From the NCBI GenBank assembly GCA_029855925.1, contig JAGSHP010000241.1:1-5755 (forward strand): a stretch of 5,755 nucleotides of DNA, read 5' to 3'. A program made the translations under genes and the position numbers. This document shows positions 1 to 5,755 of the stretch, piece after piece. The stretch is from Candidatus Thorarchaeota archaeon (lineage in GTDB: Archaea > Asgardarchaeota > Thorarchaeia > Thorarchaeales > Thorarchaeaceae). How positions within the stretch are numbered: position 1 is the first letter of the stretch; every line of letters begins with the position of its first letter. A model generated the notes under the pieces. That model made no database searches. It was not told the DNA's origin and saw only the letters and a program-made list of their open reading frames with translations.

Positions 1-1
1 A

Positions 2-844
2 TCATGGAACATCCATGTCACACACGATGATAGCATGAGCAAGCGAGACACCGGTTGGCTTCAATTCTACGTCAGCAGCGTTGACGAGTTCTATCACACG
101 ATCATTCAGGCATTCAAGTTGGCTGAGGATGAGCGAGTGTTGATGCCCACCATGATAAGTGCGGACGGGTTTGTGCTCAGTCATACCGTTTCAACCTTTG
201 ATTATCTTGAGCCGGAAGAGGTCGACGAGTTTCTCCCACCGTATAATCCTCCCCACTGGGTCATGGATCCAAAGAATCCTGTTTCTCACGGTAACATTGT
301 ATTCCCCGAATACTACGAAGAATTCAGGTATCAGATGCATGAGTCTAGCAAGAATGCGCTGAAGGTCTATCCCGAAGTTGAACGCGACTACAAGAAGTTG
401 TTTGGCAAGTACTTCGGCGGCCCTGTCGATGAATACAAGACCGATGGTGCTGATGTTGTCTTCACTTCACAGGGAACCGTTGGTGCAGAGGCAATCGATG
501 CAATAGATCAGCTTCGTGAGGAAGGATACAAGGTCGGCGCTGCTCGTATACGGATGTATCGACCATTCCCTGTTGACAATATTCGAGAACTTGGAGGCAA
601 GGTCAAGGCCTTTGCAAGCTTCGATCGAAGCGCCTCGTATGGTTTTGGTGGTCAGGTGGCGAATGATATTCGCGCATCTCTGTACCATACTCCACATCGA
701 CCTATGGTCAAGAGTTACATCGGTGGTCTTGGCGGGCGTGATATCACTGTCACCGACATCAAGGAGATAATCTTGGATACTGTGAAAGCCGTGGAGAGCG
801 GTGAGCTTGGTCCAGAGGAGACCTGGCATGACCTAATGGAGTGA
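2..844 (+). CDS. porA: 2-oxoacid (probably pyruvate):ferredoxin oxidoreductase, alpha subunit, 5'-truncated by the window edge
   Basis: This is the alpha subunit of a cytoplasmic CoA-dependent 2-oxoacid:ferredoxin oxidoreductase, which with the beta subunit decarboxylates a 2-oxoacid to acyl-CoA and passes electrons to ferredoxin. The reading frame is already open at the left edge: the 11 codons before the first ATG (position 35) read SWNIHVTHDDS, which continues the family motif leading into DSMSKRDTGW. That ATG is therefore internal and the true start lies outside. The Arg codon at 44-46 in RDTGW corresponds to the Arg that binds the substrate carboxylate in the structurally known PFOR (family knowledge). 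Further family blocks are DPKNPVSHGN, PEYYEEFRYQM, IRMYRPFP, FDRSASYGFGGQ and GGLGGRD. About 280 residues are present of the usual 385-395, so roughly 110 N-terminal residues are missing. Pyruvate is the likeliest substrate, but a 2-oxoisovalerate-type enzyme is not excluded. Confidence 0.93.
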   Translation, partial: SWNIHVTHDDSMSKRDTGWLQFYVSSVDEFYHTIIQAFKLAEDERVLMPTMISADGFVLSHTVSTFDYLEPEEVDEFLPPYNPPHWVMDPKNPVSHGNIVFPEYYEEFRYQMHESSKNALKVYPEVERDYKKLFGKYFGGPVDEYKTDGADVVFTSQGTVGAEAIDAIDQLREEGYKVGAARIRMYRPFPVDNIRELGGKVKAFASFDRSASYGFGGQVANDIRASLYHTPHRPMVKSYIGGLGGRDITVTDIKEIILDTVKAVESGELGPEETWHDLME

Positions 845-845
845 T
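838..845 (+). promoter_or_regulatory. Shine-Dalgarno site for the beta subunit gene
   Basis: GGAGTGAT lies over the last codon and stop of the alpha gene and ends its GGAG core 9 bases before the ATG at 851. It is close to the archaeal 16S anti-Shine-Dalgarno complement GGAGGTGAT. It settles the start: the other nearby ATG at 844 runs into a stop after six codons. The placement implies coupled translation of alpha and beta. Confidence 0.7.
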
Positions 846-850
846 GAAAG

Positions 851-1756
851 ATGGTCGCAATTAGAGACTTACCCCTGAAAGAATACGTGTTGAAGGGAAA
901 TGCCGCCTGTGCTGGATGTCAGGACATGGTCGCTCTGCGCCACGCTCACAAGGCGTTCGAGGGCAATGTCATTCAGATAGTACCCGCATGTTGCACCAGT
1001 GTTGTGCAGTCGCTCTTTCCTAGAACGGGTCTTGGCATACCAGTCCTGAATACTGCGTTCATGGCGTCGGGTGCAACCGCATCTGGTGTCCGTGCAGCCC
1101 TCCGCGCGAAGGGCAAGGACGACACCCAGGTCATGGTCTGGGCCGGTGATGGTGGCACATTCGACATCGGCATTCAGGCTCTGTCTGGAGCCTTTGAGCG
1201 ACGAACAGACTTCCTGTACGTCTGCTACAACAATCAGGTGTACTCGAATACAGGCACTCAACGATCTGGTGCCACTCCGCTCTATGCTCAGACTACAACC
1301 ACTTGGTACGGCAAACAAGAACCTGAGAAGCTTCTCGACCTGATAGTGGCTGCGCATGAGCCTGCCTATCAGGCAACCGCTAACGCAGCATATCCACGCG
1401 ATCTCTATGAGAAGTTCAAGCGTGCCAAGGAGATTCGCGGGCCCAAGTTCATCCACATCTTCATCCCCTGCCCCCAGGCATGGAACTACCCGGTTGAACT
1501 GGGTGTCGAGATCGGCAAGTTGGCTGTAGAGACAGGTTACTGGATCATGTGGGAGCGCATTGGTGATGAGTTCAAGCTTGGTACTCAGAGCAAGCGCTTT
1601 CAGGACCCCGCCAAGCGTAAGCCCATCGAGGAGTTCCTCAAGCTGCAGGGACGATTCTCGAGACTCTTCAAACCGAAGAAAGACGAGAAGAAGATTGCAG
1701 AGTTGGAGGCATACATTCAGCACCGCTGGGACATCCTTCTTAGAACCTTTACATAG
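851..1756 (+). CDS. porB: 2-oxoacid (probably pyruvate):ferredoxin oxidoreductase, beta subunit
   Basis: This 301-residue thiamine-diphosphate subunit carries the active site and the proximal [4Fe-4S] cluster. The cluster ligands are visible: C20 and C23 in ACAGC, C47 or C48 in PACCTS, and C207 in IPCPQAW. The diphosphate/Mg2+ motif is GDG at residues 99-101, followed about 27 residues later by N127-N128 and the family signature NNQVYSNTGTQRSGATP (127-143). Length matches the usual 280-310 residues, so the protein appears complete. It begins 6 bases after the alpha stop codon, typical of a por operon in which gamma, delta, alpha and beta are separate genes; gamma and delta are not in view. 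The C-terminal 40 residues are rich in Lys and Glu, as often seen in archaeal PorB. Substrate assignment (pyruvate versus branched-chain or other 2-oxoacid) is inference; membership of the family is secure. Confidence 0.95.
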   Translation: MVAIRDLPLKEYVLKGNAACAGCQDMVALRHAHKAFEGNVIQIVPACCTSVVQSLFPRTGLGIPVLNTAFMASGATASGVRAALRAKGKDDTQVMVWAGDGGTFDIGIQALSGAFERRTDFLYVCYNNQVYSNTGTQRSGATPLYAQTTTTWYGKQEPEKLLDLIVAAHEPAYQATANAAYPRDLYEKFKRAKEIRGPKFIHIFIPCPQAWNYPVELGVEIGKLAVETGYWIMWERIGDEFKLGTQSKRFQDPAKRKPIEEFLKLQGRFSRLFKPKKDEKKIAELEAYIQHRWDILLRTFT

Positions 1757-1764
1757 ATGATGGT

Positions 1765-1796
1765 GGGGGGTCTCCCCCTTCTTTCCACTATTTTTT
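1765..1796 (+). terminator. probable transcription terminator of the por operon
   Basis: A five-pair G/C hairpin (GGGGG at 1766-1770, loop TCT, CCCCC at 1774-1778) begins 9 bases after the beta stop codon. It is followed by a pyrimidine-rich stretch and a T6 run at 1791-1796. Oligo-T on the non-template strand is the usual archaeal termination signal; whether the hairpin contributes is uncertain. Confidence 0.55.
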
Positions 1797-1827
1797 GATG
1801 CTCCTTCACTGGCAATTGAAATGCCAA

Positions 1828-1836
1828 CGTATATAG
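1828..1836 (+). promoter_or_regulatory. TATA-like promoter element for the HD-family gene
   Basis: CGTATATAG is centred about 55 bases before the ATG at 1887. Archaeal transcription usually starts about 25 bases after the TATA centre, which predicts a start near 1858 and a leader of about 28 bases containing the Shine-Dalgarno site. The upstream sequence has only a weak BRE-like purine stretch (GAAAT, 1818-1822). The T6 run just upstream supports a separate transcription unit. Confidence 0.45.
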
Positions 1837-1870
1837 ACATGAACGGATGTAGACAGCGTCGCCAACTACA

Positions 1871-1878
1871 AAGGAGAT
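1871..1878 (+). promoter_or_regulatory. strong Shine-Dalgarno site, possibly self-paired
   Basis: AAGGAGAT, with its GGAG core at 1873-1876, lies 10 bases before the ATG at 1887 and supports that start. Immediately downstream, CTCC at 1882-1885 is the exact complement of the core, so the leader could form a four-pair hairpin with a five-base loop that masks the site. Confidence 0.65.
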
Positions 1879-1886
1879 AACCTCCA

Positions 1887-3173
1887 ATGCCTCTCTCGGA
1901 AACTGATGCGGCAATTACGATAAAAGACCCAGTACGAGGCTACATCTGTCTCACGCCAACTGAGAAAAAGATTCTTGATCTTCATCTCACTCAACGGATT
2001 CGAAACATACGGTGGCCTGCCGGAGTGTACAAAGTCTATCCCGGCAGCGATACGTCACTCATGGGTCATGGTCTGGGCTTCATTGGCATGACTGATTTCA
2101 TGTTCAATTCATTTCCCGTTGATGACCATGTCCTGTACGGGGCACGATTGGCTGCTATGATTCTCACAGTCTCCAGAGGGGCTTGGGCCAACGTCATGGA
2201 GGAGTTCCTAGAGAATGGCGGCGCTGACAGATACAAGGTTGCAAGGCTCGCAGTTGAGAGGTCTGATGCCCATGACATCATCGGAGATAGTGACTTCACG
2301 CACAACGAGGTCATGGACTTCATCGAGAAGGGCATCCCTGTTCGGAGCATCCGAGTCAACCTATCGACTGTTCCCATAAACCCGGAGCTTTTGGACAGTC
2401 TGGAACGTGATGCTTACTTTGCAGGAGTTGACTATGCAAACATCGAGTTCAAGAAGATGTTTCTTTCATTGGCTGTGGCAAAGAACAAGCTTGTCATCTC
2501 TCGTGACTCTCGCTACACCCTCGAATCATACCTTGCCGCTGGAGCAAATATGTTCGAGGCGGTGTACTATCACAAGACCGTCCGTGCTGCTGAGCTCATG
2601 TTGCTTCGTGTTCTGGAGCTCGGTGGTGAGGAACTGTTCCCCTTCCCGCTCAAGGACCCCTCCGTCTACCTATCCTGTGATGATTTTACATTTCATCATC
2701 GACTACTCCATGTTCCCGAAGGCTCGTCCGATGATTTTCGTGCAGCCGGTGAGATCTTTCGAGCCTACAGAAATCGAGACCTGATCAAGATGGCAAGTGT
2801 AAGGTCAGTCTCAGATGCTGCGTTCTTGAAGACGATTTCCACTCAAGACGGACGGCACAAGATTGAACGTGAGATTGCTGAGACCGTTGGGATCGACCCG
2901 TTGCGTGTCTATGTTGACACGCCAGATAGATCCTCAGTGACCTACTATCCCGGTCGCTATCCACTTGATGAGATCTCCTTCTATGAACGTGGCTCAAAGG
3001 GATACGAGTTCTGGAGTGTGGATGAGGTCAGTCTAATCGCACAGAGTCTCCTGAAGCCAATGAAACCGATACGCATCTACACAACTCGCGGCTATCGTGC
3101 CAAGGTCAAGAAAGAGGCTGACAAGCTACTTGAGAGTGTTGATGAATCGGGTGAGATATCGACTACTGATTAG
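1887..3173 (+). CDS. SAMHD1-like (COG1078) HD-domain protein lacking the catalytic HD residues; probable pseudoenzyme
   Basis: Active relatives are metal-dependent nucleotide phosphohydrolases such as dNTP triphosphohydrolases. This 428-residue protein aligns by eye along the whole family: DPVRGYICLT (14-23), QRIRNIRWPAGVYKVYPG (36-53), a helix at 88-108, LERDAYFAGVDY (172-183), VYYHKTVRAAE (226-236), and the alpha/beta C-terminal part (about 320-417). Within that scaffold the catalytic positions are changed. Family TRFEHSLG reads SLMGHGLG, keeping His61 but losing the Arg. Family LLHDIGHGPFSH reads MILTVSRGAWAN, so the HD pair is L93-T94 and the following histidines are R97 and N102. The last metal-binding Asp is N165. 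The frame is intact, with a promoter, a good ribosome site and normal length, so this is unlikely to be decay. Loss of hydrolysis is inferred; a nucleotide-binding, regulatory or structural role is possible. The alignment is from memory of the family. Confidence 0.8.
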   Translation: MPLSETDAAITIKDPVRGYICLTPTEKKILDLHLTQRIRNIRWPAGVYKVYPGSDTSLMGHGLGFIGMTDFMFNSFPVDDHVLYGARLAAMILTVSRGAWANVMEEFLENGGADRYKVARLAVERSDAHDIIGDSDFTHNEVMDFIEKGIPVRSIRVNLSTVPINPELLDSLERDAYFAGVDYANIEFKKMFLSLAVAKNKLVISRDSRYTLESYLAAGANMFEAVYYHKTVRAAELMLLRVLELGGEELFPFPLKDPSVYLSCDDFTFHHRLLHVPEGSSDDFRAAGEIFRAYRNRDLIKMASVRSVSDAAFLKTISTQDGRHKIEREIAETVGIDPLRVYVDTPDRSSVTYYPGRYPLDEISFYERGSKGYEFWSVDEVSLIAQSLLKPMKPIRIYTTRGYRAKVKKEADKLLESVDESGEISTTD

Positions 3174-3186
3174 TCACTTACATTGG

Positions 3187-3762
3187 TCACTCGATTGTAC
3201 CTTCCCAAGTGGTGGTCGGTGTGGCAGTGGCGCCTAGATGAATGAGTATTCTCTCCACCACCGAGTCCACCAGCTCCTCTATTGACTTGGGTCTGTGCCA
3301 GAACGCGGGACTGGCTGGTAGTACTGTTGCACCAGCCTCAGTCACCTTTTCCATGTTCCTGATGTGAATGAGATTGTATGGGGCTTCTCTCACGACAAGT
3401 ACGAGATGTCTTCTCTCCTTGAGTGTGCAGTCTGCTGCTCTCGCAATCAGGTTGTCTGCAATGCCATTTGCTACACCCGCAAGGGTCTTCATTGAACATG
3501 GCACTATTACCATACCGCTCAGTGGGAAGCTGCCGGATGCTGGGCCAGCTGAGAGGTCCTCCTCGTCATAGAACGCATCCACCTCCTTCTCCAGCTGAGT
3601 CGATGTAATTCCTGTTTCATATTGGAGCGTCTTCGCACCCCACTTGGACAGGATCAGGTGCACCTCATGGTCAAGCTGTTTGAGAGCCCTGATTGTTCGG
3701 ACCCCGTATACGGCCCCACTGGCTCCTGTGATGGCAACAAGAAATCTCTGTCCGTTCATCAT
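3187..3762 (-). CDS. ubiX: UbiX/Pad1-type flavin prenyltransferase
   Basis: The family joins dimethylallyl monophosphate to FMN, giving the prenylated FMN cofactor of UbiD-type decarboxylases; it is a soluble flavoprotein, usually dodecameric. At 191 residues the length is typical. Visible motifs are the FMN-binding ITGASGAVYG (11-20), SGSF (76-79), VPCSMKTLAGVANGIADNL (87-105), LKERRHLVL (114-122), VREAPYN (124-130) and IRNMEKVTEAGA (134-145). The family PAFY motif reads PAFW (152-155), so a conserved active-site tyrosine is replaced by Trp155. The last 15 residues, rich in Thr and Ala, form a tail of no recognised role. Two adjacent ATGs can start the protein (3762 or 3759); the second has the better ribosome-site spacing. 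In archaea one likely client is the UbiD-family anhydromevalonate phosphate decarboxylase of the modified mevalonate pathway; no UbiD gene is in this window. The gene follows DUF2070 after 56 bases on the same strand. Confidence 0.92.
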   Translation of the reverse strand: MMNGQRFLVAITGASGAVYGVRTIRALKQLDHEVHLILSKWGAKTLQYETGITSTQLEKEVDAFYDEEDLSAGPASGSFPLSGMVIVPCSMKTLAGVANGIADNLIARAADCTLKERRHLVLVVREAPYNLIHIRNMEKVTEAGATVLPASPAFWHRPKSIEELVDSVVERILIHLGATATPTTTWEGTIE

Positions 3763-3767
3763 TTGTT

Positions 3768-3771
3768 CTCC
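3768..3771 (-). promoter_or_regulatory. Shine-Dalgarno site of ubiX
   Basis: Read on the minus strand, AAGGAGAA places the GGAG core 5 bases before the first ATG (3762) and 8 bases before the second (3759). The wider spacing is more usual, so translation may start at the second Met, giving a 190-residue protein. Confidence 0.6.
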
Positions 3772-3800
3772 TTAGTCGAGCGTAACAATGAATAACGTTG

Positions 3801-3808
3801 CATATGTG
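3801..3808 (-). promoter_or_regulatory. possible weak internal promoter for ubiX
   Basis: On the minus strand, CACATATG preceded by GAAAG lies about 40 bases before the ubiX start, in the 56-base gap after DUF2070. The spacing would suit an archaeal TATA box with a leader of about 16 bases. The match is weak, and read-through from DUF2070 is equally possible. Confidence 0.22.
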
Positions 3809-3818
3809 CTTTCACATT

Positions 3819-5660
3819 CTATAAGAGTAGCGCGATAAGCATCGAGGCTAGGGCGGCTCCTCCTGCCACTCGCAGTCCAACCCGTTTTGCAATCGCCGTC
3901 GCTTCCGCGATGTCTTGGGTCAATGTGTCGAACCCCTTTTCACCAAACGTTCGGAGACTCTTGACCTCCCCGAAGCCGAATCCAATGCTGACCTGTCTCA
4001 TGCCTTCTCGAGCCTTCGCAGCCGCAATGCCAATTGCCTCAAGTATCTCCACCGACTTCTCTCTACCCACAGGCGGATATCCCTTGCTTGACATTGACAC
4101 CGCGTTCACGACATGAGTGTCTGTGGTAGCAATCTCCACATGTCTAAATCCCTGCCCCTTTAGGAGACTGATGGCTCTCTCTCGAAATCCCGGTTCGACA
4201 TTGTTGCCATCGACGGAGATCAGAACAGATTCTCCTTCCACATTTCTCATGACGACGGCTGTTATTCCTCCTGGTCCAAGGCCCTCTTTCACGCTCACAG
4301 TGTTCGGCCTGAACTGGTAGACCCCAACCGACACCTCTCCTCTGATTGAATTCACTGTCCCGAAGATTGCACTTGCCACAGCCCCCTCATACTCTTCCGC
4401 ATCGGGATCATCCGGCATGAGCGAGACCGCGTCATCCCCAATGCAATTGTGGGCATCCACGATTGCCACGCTCTTGAGGGACGGAATTCGAGAACGTGCG
4501 AGGCTCGCTGTTCTCCTGCCCACTTCGAGACTGATGTCATCAGTGAACTCGGGGGCGCTGGTCGTCATGGCCAGAGCATCGTCCCCGGCAAATAGCGTCC
4601 AGACCTTGTACTTGCTTTCGTCAGACCAGTGAGGCCCTGATATGAGACTATGGGTCTCCGTGGTCTCGATCAGTCGGTCGAGCTCGTCCATCACCTTAGA
4701 GTAGTCATCCTTCGCAGTCAGATTCTGATGATGGGTGCAGGTTCCATGAAGAACGAATCCAGTGACCCGATACTTCTCTTTGATGTGCTGCATTATGTGA
4801 AACGGCAGTGCGCTGCTGCTGATATTGCGAAACGGTCCCGGGTGGACATACAGCACGACCCCAATGGCATAGAGCCCAGCCTCGTCCCTTATCACGATGA
4901 CCTCAAGAGGCAAGTCCTGTATGGTAGCTATTGTTGTCATCATGTTCTCAAATGGACGCGGGTTGTCCACCAGATACGCGTGGCCAAATGCTCTTAGAAG
5001 TGCCGGACCACTGATCTCTAGGTCCCTCTCAAAAGGCTGGCTTACAGACTTGTAGATATATGTCACAGCAACTGACTCAATCACTACCATTGCAGTCATG
5101 ATGTATAACCCATTTGACGGCAATGTGACAAAGTCGGCTGCTATACCCCCCAATATAATCCATGTCAGTACGAGCACGAGAGGGAACATTATGGCCCCGA
5201 TGAAATTGCGGATGGGATGATGATCACTCAGGCCTGTGACTAGGAACGCTAGGGCCAGATATGCAAGACCTGTTCCAAGAAGAATCAGTCGCCCCTCAAA
5301 ATAGTTGATACCAAAGAGCGCATCGACAATACCTCCAATTATGGATAGTGCAATCCAGAAGATCACAGCGAATAGCATTGAACCTGTTGTCCTTCGAAGA
5401 TCTAGTGGTGCTCCCTTCTGACGCACAACTATATACAGCAGTCCAATGCCTAGGAATGTTGAGGCTCCAAATAGGACAAGATACTGACCGAACATCAACA
5501 GGTATTTTGTCGTGTCTAGTTGTGCCCGCAATACTGTGAGAATCACACTTGCAACGATCACCGAAAGAGCAAGTCTTCCCGCAATCCCACCAAATGAGGG
5601 AAGCTGCCATAGCTTTGAATAGAGTCGAACGGTCTCCTTTACCTTTGCCTTTTCACTCAT
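3819..5660 (-). CDS. DUF2070 family archaeal membrane protein of unknown function
   Basis: The 613-residue protein matches the archaeal DUF2070 family in size and layout. The N-terminal third has about six hydrophobic segments (roughly residues 24-46, 53-79, 93-116, 124-143, 152-174, 183-205). The basic N-terminus and the basic loop at 80-92 suggest an N-in topology, which puts the large domain at 206-590 in the cytosol. A final hydrophobic stretch (594-613) would anchor it again. The soluble domain has motifs rich in polar and possible metal-ligand residues: HPGPFRNISSSALPFH (273-288), HGTCTHHQNL (305-314), VDAHNCIGDD (401-410), GLGPGG (460-465), VDGNNVEPGFRE (483-494) and TTDTH (512-516). 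These look like a hydrolase active site, but no activity is known to me and none is asserted. The ATG at 5660 has a weak GAGGG ribosome site 7 bases upstream (5668-5672). A weak TATA-like TTGATAAG lies at 5699-5706. The gene probably heads an operon with ubiX. Confidence 0.85.
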   Translation of the reverse strand: MSEKAKVKETVRLYSKLWQLPSFGGIAGRLALSVIVASVILTVLRAQLDTTKYLLMFGQYLVLFGASTFLGIGLLYIVVRQKGAPLDLRRTTGSMLFAVIFWIALSIIGGIVDALFGINYFEGRLILLGTGLAYLALAFLVTGLSDHHPIRNFIGAIMFPLVLVLTWIILGGIAADFVTLPSNGLYIMTAMVVIESVAVTYIYKSVSQPFERDLEISGPALLRAFGHAYLVDNPRPFENMMTTIATIQDLPLEVIVIRDEAGLYAIGVVLYVHPGPFRNISSSALPFHIMQHIKEKYRVTGFVLHGTCTHHQNLTAKDDYSKVMDELDRLIETTETHSLISGPHWSDESKYKVWTLFAGDDALAMTTSAPEFTDDISLEVGRRTASLARSRIPSLKSVAIVDAHNCIGDDAVSLMPDDPDAEEYEGAVASAIFGTVNSIRGEVSVGVYQFRPNTVSVKEGLGPGGITAVVMRNVEGESVLISVDGNNVEPGFRERAISLLKGQGFRHVEIATTDTHVVNAVSMSSKGYPPVGREKSVEILEAIGIAAAKAREGMRQVSIGFGFGEVKSLRTFGEKGFDTLTQDIAEATAIAKRVGLRVAGGAALASMLIALLL

Positions 5661-5702
5661 GAGACTTCCCTCGTGATGTCTGCATCCTACTCTTCGTTCT
5701 TA

Positions 5703-5755
5703 TCAAGATTCCTTTCGGTAGAATACGAATGCAGCAACCGGACCTGAATTGTTCA
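5703..5755 (-). CDS. possible 3' end of an upstream leftward gene (very short fragment)
   Basis: On the minus strand, one frame is open from the right edge and reads NNSGPVAAFVFYRKES before a TGA at 5703-5705, 42 bases before the DUF2070 start. The composition and codons look protein-like, but 16 codons cannot prove coding. The product cannot be recognised. If real, the gene would be co-directional with DUF2070, and its stop would overlap the weak TATA-like sequence at 5699-5706. Alternatives are plain intergenic DNA, or a rightward gene starting at the ATG at 5719 (MQQPDLNCS to the edge), which lacks a convincing ribosome site. Confidence 0.2.
   Translation of the reverse strand, partial: NNSGPVAAFVFYRKES

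Noticed and set aside
869..1840. Long open frame of 323 codons on the minus strand, antisense to the beta subunit gene
   Set aside because: It lies opposite a securely identified porB and has no recognisable domain, a low-complexity Ser/Leu-rich sequence and no evident ribosome site. It is explained as a shadow of porB codon bias.
1839..1880. Thirteen-codon leader peptide MNGCRQRRQLQRR ending in the Shine-Dalgarno site of the HD-like gene
   Set aside because: Its ATG lies only a few bases after the TATA-like box, upstream of the predicted transcription start near 1858, and has no ribosome site of its own. The Arg-rich composition is probably chance.
1757..1886. Possible small RNA or riboswitch in the 130-base gap after porB
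   Set aside because: The gap is accounted for by a short hairpin with a T-run, a TATA-like box and a short leader. No conserved RNA architecture or tRNA-like fold was seen.
3174..3192. Direct repeat GTCACT in and next to the gap between the convergent genes
   Set aside because: Six bases repeated twice is expected by chance and does not form a hairpin.
4650..4997. Open frame of 115 codons on the plus strand inside the DUF2070 gene
   Set aside because: It is antisense to the conserved HPGPF and HGTCTHH motif region of DUF2070 and shows no domain, so it is a shadow frame.

Overview
The window looks archaeal and carries five genes, one of them cut by the left edge. Archaeal origin is suggested by the separate 2-oxoacid:ferredoxin oxidoreductase alpha and beta subunits, a membrane protein of the archaea-specific DUF2070 family, GGAG-type Shine-Dalgarno sites, a TATA-like box instead of -35/-10 elements, and a T-run terminator. 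Base composition is about half G+C. The lineage cannot be fixed from this sequence; an Asgard or euryarchaeal genome would both fit.

Left part (1-1756, + strand): the 3' part of a porA-type alpha subunit is followed 6 bases later by a complete porB-type beta subunit. Together they form the catalytic core of a CoA-acylating pyruvate (or related 2-oxoacid):ferredoxin oxidoreductase. The gamma and delta (ferredoxin-like) subunits are expected upstream, outside the window. A G/C hairpin and a T6 run close this unit.

Middle (1887-3173, + strand): with its own TATA-like box and a strong Shine-Dalgarno site, there is a full-length COG1078/SAMHD1-type HD-domain protein. It keeps the family scaffold from end to end, but nearly all metal-binding and catalytic residues are replaced. 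This apparent pseudoenzyme is the most unusual item in the window.

Right part (3187-5660, - strand): a DUF2070 membrane protein and, 56 bases downstream, a UbiX-type flavin prenyltransferase are probably co-transcribed leftward. They converge on the HD gene with only 13 bases between stop codons. UbiX makes prenylated FMN for UbiD-family decarboxylases, which in many archaea include an enzyme of the modified mevalonate pathway. DUF2070 has six predicted N-terminal membrane helices, a large probably cytosolic domain rich in conserved-looking His/Asp motifs, and a C-terminal hydrophobic anchor; its function is unknown.

The last 95 bases (5661-5755) hold the DUF2070 leader and possibly the last codons of another leftward gene. 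No RNA genes, CRISPR arrays, mobile elements or long repeats were seen.
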